Shown: piece by piece, positions 21,476-30,265 of the stretch
Position numbering within the stretch: the stretch's first letter is position 1
Layout of the letters: every line of letters starts with the position of its first letter
Source of the DNA: Candidatus Omnitrophota bacterium
Lineage (GTDB): Bacteria; Omnitrophota; Gorgyraeia; Duberdicusellales; 4484-171
DNA: 52,270 nt
Direction: 5' to 3'
Assembly (NCBI GenBank): GCA_024231025.1
Contig: JAAEQW010000221.1
Location: 1 to 52,270, forward strand
Program-made: the position numbers and the translations under genes
The notes under the pieces: generated by a model
What the model saw: the letters and a program-made list of their open reading frames with translations, nothing else
Database searches by the model: none
What the model was told of the DNA's origin: nothing

Positions 21476-21559
21476 ATGAAAATTACAATTAAATTCATGC
21501 TTCGTCCTGTAACTCACTGCAGCGAAGGCTGTAGTAGTTCGTCCTGGGCACGACACTAA
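21476..21559 (+). CDS. 27-aa micro-ORF MKITIKFMLRPVTHCSEGCSSSSWARH (leader or precursor peptide?)
   Basis: Strong SD aaaggagg 7 nt upstream of ATG; stop 36 nt before the Rrf2 ATG; contains hairpin ACTGCAGC-GAAG-GCTGTAGT. Confidence 0.5.
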   Translation: MKITIKFMLRPVTHCSEGCSSSSWARH

Positions 21560-21595
21560 ACTACCCTCATAAAAACGAAAAACTAAAAAGGAAAT

Positions 21596-22003
21596 ATGAA
21601 ACTTTTAACAAGAGATACTGATTATGCAATTAGAGCGCTTTGCTATATCGCCAAAGCTGAAAATAGTATCGTTTCCGTAGACGAACTGGTGCTTGCACTT
21701 AAAATACCGAAACCTTTTTTAAGAAAAATATTACAGATTCTCAACAAAGAAAAATTATTGGAGTCATTCAAAGGATCAAAAGGGGGATTTCGACTTGTTT
21801 GGTCAACAAAACAAATAACTGTTTTAAAAGTTTTAGAAATATTCCAAGGTAAACTGCAGTTAAATGAGTGCACTTTAAGAAAGCAAATATGCTCTGATAC
21901 AAAAGTGTGTTTATTGAGAAAAAAGTTAAATACAATACAAGATCAAGTGCGCCGTGAATTAAAAAATATGAGTTTAGCATCGTTGATTAAAAATAGAGGT
22001 TGA
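21596..22003 (+). CDS. Rrf2 family transcriptional regulator, likely Fe-S type
   Basis: MKLLTRDTDYAIRALCYIA winged-helix start; ECTLRKQICSDTKVC three-Cys cluster. Confidence 0.9.
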   Translation: MKLLTRDTDYAIRALCYIAKAENSIVSVDELVLALKIPKPFLRKILQILNKEKLLESFKGSKGGFRLVWSTKQITVLKVLEIFQGKLQLNECTLRKQICSDTKVCLLRKKLNTIQDQVRRELKNMSLASLIKNRG

Positions 22004-22005
22004 GC

Positions 22006-22686
22006 ATGCGCTTACATTACTTACAACATGTAGATTTCGAAGGTTTAGGGGTAATCGATAAATGGGCAGACAATAACAACCATCAAGTAACGAAAACATC
22101 TCTCCATAAGAAAGAACAATTGCCCAAAACAGATAAATTCGACATTTTAATCATTACGGGCGGACCGATGAATGTCTATCAAGAAGATAGGTTTCCGTGG
22201 CTAAAACAAGAAAAAGAATTCATCACCGAAGCAATCACAGATGACAAGTTAGTTTTGGGCGTTTGCCTAGGTGCGCAATTGATTGCTGATTGCCTTGGAG
22301 CAAAAGTATACAAAAATAAAGAGAAAGAAATCGGCTGGTTTAATGTAGTTAACAATGGCTCTGATTTGCTGCCGAAAGAGTTTATGGCTTTTCACTGGCA
22401 CAGCGATACTTTTGACATACCAAATAAAGCAATTAATATTGCCGAAAGTCAGACTTGTCAAAACCAGGCATTTTCATATAATAGTGGAAAGGTTTTAGGT
22501 TTACAATTTCATCTTGAATTAACGAAAAATAACATTGATGATCTTATTAATGAGTGCCGCAACGAGATCACTAACGATAAATACGTACAAAGTGAAATTG
22601 AAATAAAAAATAACATAGGCTACATTGATCAAAGCAATGCACTAATAATAAACATGTTGAATACACTTATTGAAAAAAGGAGGTAA
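22006..22686 (+). CDS. Class I glutamine amidotransferase-like protein
   Basis: ITGGPMNVY, LGVCLGAQLIAD (nucleophile Cys), LGLQFHLE. Confidence 0.88.
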   Translation: MRLHYLQHVDFEGLGVIDKWADNNNHQVTKTSLHKKEQLPKTDKFDILIITGGPMNVYQEDRFPWLKQEKEFITEAITDDKLVLGVCLGAQLIADCLGAKVYKNKEKEIGWFNVVNNGSDLLPKEFMAFHWHSDTFDIPNKAINIAESQTCQNQAFSYNSGKVLGLQFHLELTKNNIDDLINECRNEITNDKYVQSEIEIKNNIGYIDQSNALIINMLNTLIEKRR

Positions 22687-22688
22687 AA

Positions 22689-23204
22689 ATGGAAAAGAAA
22701 CTAGTACAAGAAATGAACGCACAAATCACAAAAGAATTCTATTCAGCTTATTTATACCTATCAATGGTCGCCTATTTTGATAAAGAAAGCCTTGATGGTT
22801 GCAGCCACTGGATGAAAATGCAAGCCCAAGAAGAGCTAATCCACGGCATGAAAATATTCAACTACCTAAGCGAGATTGGCACACCAATAACTTTAGGGCC
22901 AATTGATAAACCAAACTTAAAGTTTTCCTCAGTTGAAGATGTTTTTAAGAAAACTCTTGCGCATGAAAAAAAGGTTACCGCAAGCATTAACAATCTTTAT
23001 GATTTAGCTCAAAAAGCCAAAGATAGCGCAACCGTAATTTTCTTGCAATGGTTTGTAACTGAACAAATCGAGGAAGAAAAAAATCCAACCGACATATTGG
23101 CAAAATTAAAGCATATTGGCACTCAACCTGCAGGCATTCTCATTTTGGATAAAGAATTAGCGACTAGGCCACAGCCTGTCGTGGCAACGACCGCAAGTGC
23201 TTAA
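22689..23204 (+). CDS. ftnA: Ferritin
   Basis: MNAQITKEFYSAYLYLSMVAYF..HWMKMQAQEELIHGMKIF..EQIEEEK. Confidence 0.93.
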   Translation: MEKKLVQEMNAQITKEFYSAYLYLSMVAYFDKESLDGCSHWMKMQAQEELIHGMKIFNYLSEIGTPITLGPIDKPNLKFSSVEDVFKKTLAHEKKVTASINNLYDLAQKAKDSATVIFLQWFVTEQIEEEKNPTDILAKLKHIGTQPAGILILDKELATRPQPVVATTASA

Positions 23205-23216
23205 AGGAGACTAAAA

Positions 23217-23354
23217 ATGAAGAGTAAAAAAACGATCAAAAAGGCAAAAACACAAATATGTGTAATTTGTAAAGGCAACGAAAAAATAAGCAACAAGAAA
23301 AAATGTTGCCCTCCTAAAACAACATCAAAGAAAAAAGGGAGTTGGAACCTTTAA
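23217..23354 (+). CDS. 45-aa Lys-rich CxxC..CC mini-protein
   Basis: SD aaaggaga; translates to MKSKKTIKKAKTQICVICKGNEKISNKKKCCPPKTTSKKKGSWNL; tightly packed between ftnA and the reductase. Confidence 0.5.
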   Translation: MKSKKTIKKAKTQICVICKGNEKISNKKKCCPPKTTSKKKGSWNL

Positions 23355-23355
23355 A

Positions 23356-24063
23356 ATGGAGTTAATTCACGCTAATTTAACAGATGTAGTAGAGCGCACA
23401 TCTTCAGTCAAAAGCTGGAGATTCAAATTGGAGAAACCGTTAAAATTTAAAGCGGGTCAATTTTTACGCGTCATCTTTGATACAGAAAATATGTCTAATT
23501 CTAATCTAAATAAGTTTCTATCGTTCTCCTGTGCGCCAGATAAAGACTATATTGAATTCACCAAGAGACTCTCAAATAGTGAATTTTCTAAACGATTGCT
23601 CAAGCTAAAGCCTAACGATAGAATATCATTAGAAGCGCCAATGGGAAATTGCGTTTTGTCAGAAAATGATAAAAAAATTGCCTTTCTAATTGGTGGAATA
23701 GGGATTACTCCGGTAATCTCAATCATTGAACACGTTGTGGAAAAAAAACTTCCCATCAACGTTACTTTGATTTACTCTAACAGATCTGAAGACGACATTG
23801 CCTTTAAATCTGAACTAAATATTTGGGCAAGGAATTCTAATATTGATATATTGCACACTATCACTGACTGCACACCGAAGGAAGAAAACTGCCTAAGAGG
23901 GCTGATTACTAAAGAACTAATAGAAAATAAGATTCCTGACTACCGCAGTAGAGCTATTTTTATTTTCGGACCCCCAATAATGGTTTCGAGCATAAAAAAT
24001 ATTTGCCTTGAGCTTAATTGTAACGCTGATATGATTAGAGCAGAAAACTTTGTTGGGTACTAA
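23356..24063 (+). CDS. FAD/NAD-binding ferredoxin-NADP reductase-like oxidoreductase
   Basis: FKAGQFLRV, GGIGITPVISII, FGPPIMV. Confidence 0.87.
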   Translation: MELIHANLTDVVERTSSVKSWRFKLEKPLKFKAGQFLRVIFDTENMSNSNLNKFLSFSCAPDKDYIEFTKRLSNSEFSKRLLKLKPNDRISLEAPMGNCVLSENDKKIAFLIGGIGITPVISIIEHVVEKKLPINVTLIYSNRSEDDIAFKSELNIWARNSNIDILHTITDCTPKEENCLRGLITKELIENKIPDYRSRAIFIFGPPIMVSSIKNICLELNCNADMIRAENFVGY

Positions 24064-24079
24064 AATCATACACTATGAA

Positions 24080-24255
24080 AAAAATTACAAATACTAAATC
24101 ACTTGTTTGCCGGCGGACAAACAGACAAGCAATATCTAATTGCAATTAACAAATAGCCAAAACTGTTTGAGGATTTGGTTTTTGGTTATTGTAATTTGTT
24201 TGCCTGCCCGCCGTATTGGCAGGCGGGTAATTTGTTGCTTGGAAATTGGAATTTA
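24080..24255. repeat. Palindromic dispersed element (copy C) with GC-rich insert
   Basis: Left caattaacaaatagccaaaactgttt, right gaggatttggtttttggttattgtaatttgttt; GC-rich GCCTGCCCGCCgtattGGCAGGCGGG. Confidence 0.55.
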
Positions 24256-24273
24256 AAAAGGGAGGTAATCAAA

Positions 24274-24423
24274 ATGGATAAATATCGTTGCACAATTTGC
24301 GAATACATTTATGATCCAGCTAAAAACAACAATATCGCATTTACTGATTTAGCAGATGATTGGGTTTGCCCAGAGTGCGGAGTAGGAAAAGATCAATTTG
24401 AGAAAATAGATGAAGCCAACTGA
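24274..24423 (+). CDS. Rubredoxin
   Basis: [32 protein letters not shown], two CxxC; SD gggaggt before ATG 24274 (track ORF over-extended). Confidence 0.94.
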   Translation: MDKYRCTICEYIYDPAKNNNIAFTDLADDWVCPECGVGKDQFEKIDEAN

Positions 24424-25579
24424 AATAAAAAAGGGGATTTACTGGGTAGGTGCAATTGATGCCGAGTTGCGTAATTTCCATGGCTATCTTACTCAACGCG
24501 GATCAACATATAACGCATATCTTATCGTTGATGAGAAAATTACCTTAATCGATACAGTTAAGCGTTCCTGTTTTGATGAAATGATCACCCGAATAAAAGA
24601 AATAGTTGACCCAGCAAAAATCGACTACATCGTATCTAATCATGTTGAGATGGACCATTCTGGCTGTCTACCCAAAATGTGTCAACTTGCCCCTGGTGCT
24701 ATTGTAATTACTTCACCTAATGGAGAAAAAGGGTTACGCCAGCATTATAATCAAAATTGGAATTTTAAAGTGGTCAACAGCGGCGATACAGTTAATATTG
24801 GTCAGAGAAATCTAAGTTTCGTTTTAACTCCAATGGTTCATTGGCCGGACTCAATGGTTACGTATATTCCAGAAGAGAAACTCCTACTTTCCAATGATGC
24901 CTTTGGCCAACACATTGCAAGCAAAGAGCGCTTCGACGATCAATACGACCTTGAAATAATTAAAAGTGAAGCAGCCAAATACTATGCGAACATTGTACTT
25001 TTATTTGGAGCGCAAGTTAAAAAGGCCCTAGATGCGCTATCCTCACTGGAAATTGACATAATTGCACCAAGCCATGGCTTGATTTGGCGAAAACATATAA
25101 ACAATATCATTGGTCTTTATAAGAAATGGTCAAATAATGAAACTGAAGAAAAGGCAGTAATTATATACGATACTATGTGGCACTCGACTGAGAAAATTGC
25201 AAACTTCATTAAAAATGCTTTCCAATCTAAAAGCATTGATGCAAAAGTGTTTAGCCTGCAAAGCACGCACATCTCAGATATAATGGCACATCTTTTGTCT
25301 GCTAAATACATTTGCGTCGGATCACCAACCCTTAATAACGGGCTGCTACCAACCGTTGCGGCATTCACAACTTACATGCAAGGACTTACACCAAAAAACA
25401 GAAATGCTTTAAGTTTTGGATCATACGGTTGGGGCGGGCAAAGCATAAAACAAATTGATCAAATTTTATCAAACTGTGGATTCAAAACCGCTGAGGCAAT
25501 TAAAATACAGTATGTACCAGATGAAAATAAACTAAAGGAGGTTTGCGATGACAGAATTAAGAACATTATATCACTGTGA
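24410..25579 (+). CDS. Flavodiiron protein (rubredoxin:O2/NO oxidoreductase, FprA-like)
   Basis: NHVEMDHSG beta-lactamase-type diiron motif, PSHGLIW, flavodoxin domain [14 protein letters not shown]. Confidence 0.94.
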   Translation: MKPTEIKKGIYWVGAIDAELRNFHGYLTQRGSTYNAYLIVDEKITLIDTVKRSCFDEMITRIKEIVDPAKIDYIVSNHVEMDHSGCLPKMCQLAPGAIVITSPNGEKGLRQHYNQNWNFKVVNSGDTVNIGQRNLSFVLTPMVHWPDSMVTYIPEEKLLLSNDAFGQHIASKERFDDQYDLEIIKSEAAKYYANIVLLFGAQVKKALDALSSLEIDIIAPSHGLIWRKHINNIIGLYKKWSNNETEEKAVIIYDTMWHSTEKIANFIKNAFQSKSIDAKVFSLQSTHISDIMAHLLSAKYICVGSPTLNNGLLPTVAAFTTYMQGLTPKNRNALSFGSYGWGGQSIKQIDQILSNCGFKTAEAIKIQYVPDENKLKEVCDDRIKNIISL

Positions 25580-25931
25580 AATTTGTAAGCATTTAATTGA
25601 AATAGTTTCAGCCGGTGCACCAACGCTTATCTGCTGCAATCAGCCAATGATAAAAGTAGAACCAAAAACTGAAGATACCGGAAGCGAAAAACATGTGCCA
25701 ATAATTGAAAATACAGAAAATGGAAGCATAATAAAAGTTGGCAGCATTGAGCATCCAATGATTGAGGAACACTACATCAAGTTCATTGAAGTATTAACTA
25801 AGGAGAGAGTTCTAAGAGTTGAATTGAAACCTGGCCAAAAACCAGAAATAAAATGTTGCACTAAAAAAGAAAATATTCTCAAGGTAAGAGAATTTTGCAC
25901 AGTACATGGGGTGTGGCAGAATAGACCATAG
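25548..25931 (+). CDS. dfx: Desulfoferrodoxin / superoxide reductase (2Fe-SOR)
   Basis: [21 protein letters not shown] Dx domain; EKHVPIIE, GSIEHPMIEEHYIKFIEV, EFCTVHGVW Fe-site ligands. Confidence 0.93.
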   Translation: MTELRTLYHCEICKHLIEIVSAGAPTLICCNQPMIKVEPKTEDTGSEKHVPIIENTENGSIIKVGSIEHPMIEEHYIKFIEVLTKERVLRVELKPGQKPEIKCCTKKENILKVREFCTVHGVWQNRP

Positions 25932-26157
25932 ACCGTTGGTCTAGTTATAAGTTGTAAGTAGTAAGTTTTAAGTCCGGAAAGTTCCGGACCAGAGACTCCC
26001 GCCTTTGGCGGGACAGGCGCCGACAATAAACCAGGAACTGGGAATAAATTAGGATAAGAAGTAAAAACAATTTTTCAGGCCCGCCTGCCAATCCGGCGGG
26101 CAGGCAGGCCCTGAGACCTTAAAAGCATGGTATCCTGAGTGAAACGAAGGATTTTTA
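25929..26157. repeat. Cluster of intergenic hairpins
   Basis: TAGACC-gtt-GGTCTA; GTCCGGAA-ag-TTCCGGAC; TCCCGCC-ttt-GGCGGGA; GCCCGCC..GGCGGGC inside TCAGG..CCTGA; CCTTAAAA..ATCC..GGAT..TTTTAAGG. Confidence 0.75.
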
Positions 26158-26257
26158 AGGGTGAAGCGCCAGAGAAAATCATCGCTGGATGATTTGAACG
26201 GTGCCAGAGAAATTGGTTTTTTGCTTCTTATCGTTATTACTTAAAAAGGAGGTAATT

Positions 26258-26794
26258 GTGAGTAATTTAAAAGGAACTCAAACTGAAAAAAACTTACTCG
26301 CTGCATTCGCAGGAGAATCGCAAGCACGAAACAAGTACACATATTTTGCTAAGGTAGCTAAAAAAGAAGGCTATGAGCAAATCGCGAAAATATTTCAAGA
26401 AACCGCAGACAACGAAAAAGAACATGCAAAACTGGAATTTAAACATCTTTGCGGCATCGGCAGCACCATTGAAAACTTAAAAGCAGCGGCATCCGGTGAA
26501 AATTATGAATGGAGCGAAATGTACCCTTCATTTGCGAAAACCGCACAAGAAGAAGGTTTTGAAGAAATTGCTAAAATGTTTTCAGAAATCGCAAAGGTCG
26601 AAAAAGCGCACGAAACAAGATATAAAAAGTTATTAAAAAACATCGAAACTGGAAATGTGTTTAAGAAAGAGAGTCCTGCAAAATGGAAGTGTTTAAATTG
26701 CGGTTATATTCATGAAGGCACAGAAGCACCAGATAAATGCCTGGCATGCAAGCATCCGCAAGCTCATTTTGAAGTGCTTTGTGAAAATTATTAG
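26258..26794 (+). CDS. Rubrerythrin
   Basis: [43 protein letters not shown]-terminal [25 protein letters not shown] aaaggaggt then GTG 26258. Confidence 0.94.
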   Translation: MSNLKGTQTEKNLLAAFAGESQARNKYTYFAKVAKKEGYEQIAKIFQETADNEKEHAKLEFKHLCGIGSTIENLKAAASGENYEWSEMYPSFAKTAQEEGFEEIAKMFSEIAKVEKAHETRYKKLLKNIETGNVFKKESPAKWKCLNCGYIHEGTEAPDKCLACKHPQAHFEVLCENY

Positions 26795-27243
26795 TGAAAA
26801 ATAAAATAAAAGTACTATTTGTTTGCATCCACAATTCTGCGCGTAGTCAAATCGCCCAAGGATTGCTAGAGAGTATTGCCGGTGGTAAATTTATCGTAGA
26901 AAGTGCTGGAATAAAAAAAGGAGAGATAAGCCCTTTGGCAATTGAAACAATGAAAGAAATCGGCATTGACCTTTCATCCAATAAATCAAAAACTATCGAT
27001 TCCCTGGGTGATGCTACATACGACTACGCAATAACTCTTTGCGACGAAGCGCTATGTCCAAGCTTCTCAAATGCCAAAGAAACAATCCATTGGAGCTTCA
27101 AAAACCCCGCCACTTTAAAAGGCAACAAAAAAGAAAAGCTTGCCAAAACCAGAGAAATAAGAGATAAAATTAGAGAGCGAATTAGCGACTGGGTCGAAAC
27201 CAAAAAAACCCATGAAGGATTAAGAGAAGGAAATGAGCCATGA
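26794..27243 (+). CDS. arsC: Arsenate reductase / LMW protein phosphatase family
   Basis: VLFVCIHNSARSQIAQGLL P-loop CX5R; CDEALCP additional redox cysteines. Confidence 0.85.
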   Translation: MKNKIKVLFVCIHNSARSQIAQGLLESIAGGKFIVESAGIKKGEISPLAIETMKEIGIDLSSNKSKTIDSLGDATYDYAITLCDEALCPSFSNAKETIHWSFKNPATLKGNKKEKLAKTREIRDKIRERISDWVETKKTHEGLREGNEP

Positions 27244-27992
27244 AACGGAAAAATATTGTATTAATATTTATCGGTGTTTTAATCGTGAACTTTTCGGGTT
27301 TTGTTTCTGCTTGGGGTGGTAAAGACCAATATGATCCTGGCCCAACCGTAAATCAGCATAATTCTGGTCAAACGTTTTCTTTTTCTGCAACTGCACCAAA
27401 ACAAAAGACCCCTAAAGAAAAAATAGCGCCAATTCCCACTGATGAAACAAGTGCGCGTTTTCTTCAAAAACAAGCGCAAGGCGCACAGGAGACAATTGCA
27501 GTAACAACTGGTACGATTAGTCAACCTATACCGAACAGTGCAACAATCGAAAAAACAGAACCTGTATCAACTTTTAATGATGGCATTACCGAATTCCCCT
27601 GCAAAAAACTACTAAAAGAATCCCGCAATAAAATGCTTAGTATGTCTAGTGATATAAATTTGGATTATTTTACCCTAGAAGATTACGAACGTTACGAACA
27701 AGCAGTTGCAAACGAACACGAAAAAGCAAATGCTTGTATGAAAAAATACTATCTTCGATTTCAAAATGAGGCCGATAAACACCTATTATCTATTGAACGT
27801 AGAGATCAGCAGATTTTGGACAATAATTACGAGACTGAAAAGCGCCTAAATGAACCATACCTGAATGATTTGGGTGATTGCACCTGGGATTCAAAAGATC
27901 CAGAATGTGGAGAAAAAATTTCTATCTACGTTATTAAGTCTGCGATAATCAAACATAAAATTATCTATAACGCTGAAAGGTCAGGACAATGA
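27240..27992 (+). CDS. Secreted protein of unknown function
   Basis: N-terminal signal peptide MKRKNIVLIFIGVLIVNFSGFVSA; ATGA overlaps on both sides. Confidence 0.75.
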   Translation: MKRKNIVLIFIGVLIVNFSGFVSAWGGKDQYDPGPTVNQHNSGQTFSFSATAPKQKTPKEKIAPIPTDETSARFLQKQAQGAQETIAVTTGTISQPIPNSATIEKTEPVSTFNDGITEFPCKKLLKESRNKMLSMSSDINLDYFTLEDYERYEQAVANEHEKANACMKKYYLRFQNEADKHLLSIERRDQQILDNNYETEKRLNEPYLNDLGDCTWDSKDPECGEKISIYVIKSAIIKHKIIYNAERSGQ

Positions 27993-28852
27993 AAACCCAT
28001 GAAACAAATAATATCTATATTGTTGTTGCTACTATCGCTGTATGCCTAACTATATTTCTTCTTATATTGCAACCCTACGCTCCTTCATCGAAGTTAGTCA
28101 GGGCAGTATCGCTTCCTAAACATGCTAGCTCCATAACCCATAGAACGCAGCGCAGCACACACATCTATGATAAAAACGGTGGGTTGATATCTGACGTTAG
28201 TAGGAAAAAATTTCACTATCCTAGTGGAGGAATACTTTCCGAAGTTAATTTAGTCTCTGGCGAAAAGGACGGAATACAGAAAATTTATGCACCAGACGGA
28301 AGTCAAATTGATGAAACTATTTACATTAATGGACAAATAGCAAATATTACTGGCACCTTAAACCTCTCTGCCAACCAAAAGAAGAATAGCCATGCAGTAG
28401 AGATAACCACATTACCTCCAGTGGTTTCTCTTATTGGAGTGGATACTGGTCGCAAGATAGAATGTGATACTCAATCGGATAAAGTAAACATGCACCAAGT
28501 AAACGATTCAAATAAGATAGTGGCTTTTATTGAACAAATACCAGGCCTTGCGCTATCAAAATTAGTCAAAAATCGAATGCGTTTTGATTTAAGACATGAG
28601 TATTTTAAAACACGCAAGGTAGGTCTAAAGAAAAAATGGTGGATAAGAAGAGGGCGGGTTATATCTGGCATGACTAAGGAAGAAGTTGCAATTACTTTTG
28701 GCCCTCCTGATTCTATAATTGCTACTGGCGAAAATGGAAATCTTTATGAAGCATGGCACTATCAAGCATACCCAGATGAAAGTCTACCACAATTCGATGC
28801 ATACTATAAGAAATACTACTTTGATAACGACAGGCTAATAAAATGGGATTAA
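27989..28852 (+). CDS. Membrane-anchored protein with MORN-like repeats and C-terminal BamE/SmpA-like domain
   Basis: N-terminal TM; YDKNGGLISDVSRKKFHYPSGGILSEVNLVSGEKDGIQKIYAPDGS; C-term ISGMTKEEVAITFGPPDSI..EAWHYQ..YYFDNDRLIKWD. Confidence 0.65.
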   Translation: MKTHETNNIYIVVATIAVCLTIFLLILQPYAPSSKLVRAVSLPKHASSITHRTQRSTHIYDKNGGLISDVSRKKFHYPSGGILSEVNLVSGEKDGIQKIYAPDGSQIDETIYINGQIANITGTLNLSANQKKNSHAVEITTLPPVVSLIGVDTGRKIECDTQSDKVNMHQVNDSNKIVAFIEQIPGLALSKLVKNRMRFDLRHEYFKTRKVGLKKKWWIRRGRVISGMTKEEVAITFGPPDSIIATGENGNLYEAWHYQAYPDESLPQFDAYYKKYYFDNDRLIKWD

Positions 28853-28908
28853 TGCATTCGCGTGAAACTGCAACATGCAGAGCTAAGTTGACTCTGTCGG
28901 AGAAAAAA

Positions 28909-29388
28909 ATGAAAAAAGTATTTATCCTAATTTTTTTACTCGTTTTTATTGGTTGTAGCAAGAATGAAGACTATTTCAGCGATCCGAAAACAGTTAATTG
29001 CGATAAGTACGGTAAAAAAGGTGGTCTTTTAAAAGGTTTAAAAATAAACGAATGTTTTGCGGAAAGATTCAAATACTGCATGCCGGCAACAATAACATCC
29101 GGTTTTATGGGGATAAAATATCACTATGAAATTGTTGGTCCACGCAGGGATGGATGTCTTGTTCGTTCGCGTTTCCTAAAGAATATTAATCCTGAATATG
29201 AAAATAAAAATATGCGATGCCTCTACAATAGAAAACTACCATTTTTAGATGCCGTAAAAGATACAAGCCAATGCAGTGGAGAATTGTATGACCTCATGTA
29301 TCCACGTGGAAGCAACAATGTCGTTGTTGACGTGGATCGCAAAGGAACCGGGACTATCACAATTAACGGAGGTTATTCCAGGGAATAA
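28909..29388 (+). CDS. Putative lipoprotein of unknown function
   Basis: MKKVFILIFLLVFIGCSKNED lipobox; start moved from track 28843. Confidence 0.7.
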   Translation: MKKVFILIFLLVFIGCSKNEDYFSDPKTVNCDKYGKKGGLLKGLKINECFAERFKYCMPATITSGFMGIKYHYEIVGPRRDGCLVRSRFLKNINPEYENKNMRCLYNRKLPFLDAVKDTSQCSGELYDLMYPRGSNNVVVDVDRKGTGTITINGGYSRE

Positions 29389-29390
29389 AA

Positions 29391-30127
29391 TGATTAAGAA
29401 AAAACTACTAATTCTGTCATTTTTTTTCCTTTTCATCGGTTCTACTAATGCTGAAACAATTATTTTGAATTCCGGTGAAAGCATGGAGGGTAGAGTTATC
29501 GAGCGAACAGATGAATATATCGTAATAAACCTTCATGGAGATTTATCACAGCATAAAATAGTCGATATTGAGAAAATTATATATTTAAACGAAACAGATA
29601 CCTCGAGTCATAGAACAAGACAAGAAACTTTTCAAGTAATTCACGAAGAACCTACAAAATATCAATCCAACCAAAACAAAAAATACAAAAATATAGCAAA
29701 ACCTGAAATGATCCCGCAAAAAAAATCAATACAATTAACACCAAAAATATACCTAACCACCTTCCTGCCTGCTTACATAATTTTTCTTGCTTTTTTAGGC
29801 TTCATCATTCATCAAATTCTTAAAATTTTCAAAATAACAGCCTTTGCTTGGACGTTTCTTGCGACTCACTTAAACCTTCTTATTATAAGCACAATGCTTT
29901 TGCGCTATTTCTTGCTTCCTAGAACCAAGGGGTTGGGAATGCTCATGATCCCTTTTTATTGGGCATTGCTTATGCCTTGCGATTTCCCAATAACATTGAT
30001 TGCCATATTTTCTCCAGAAGGCATTTTTATCCCTTTTCTTTTTCTAGGAATTTTTGGCTCACTCCAATGGTTTTTAATCGGTCGTTTGGTTGACTACATC
30101 ACAAGCTCAAAAAACAGATCACAATAG
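29391..30127 (+). CDS. Secreted-start protein with small beta-like domain and C-terminal TM segments
   Basis: MIKKKLLILSFFFLFIGSTNAETIILNSGESMEGRVIERTDEYIVINL; several hydrophobic helices at the C-terminus. Confidence 0.65.
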
Positions 30128-30265
30128 CCTCTTGCCAGAAACAACCACTTATTGAAAGCGATTACAAAAAAGGTTAATAAATCGGGTGTTTTTGTTGCTT
30201 TTTATCATGCAAAATGGTATAAACGAGTAAGTATCATATTGCAAGAAAAAAAAGGGGGGGCGGAA

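Noticed and set aside
24175-24273. Extended N-terminus of rubredoxin in the ORF track
   Set aside because: Covers a palindromic repeat element; the SD and ATG at 24274 give a normal-length rubredoxin
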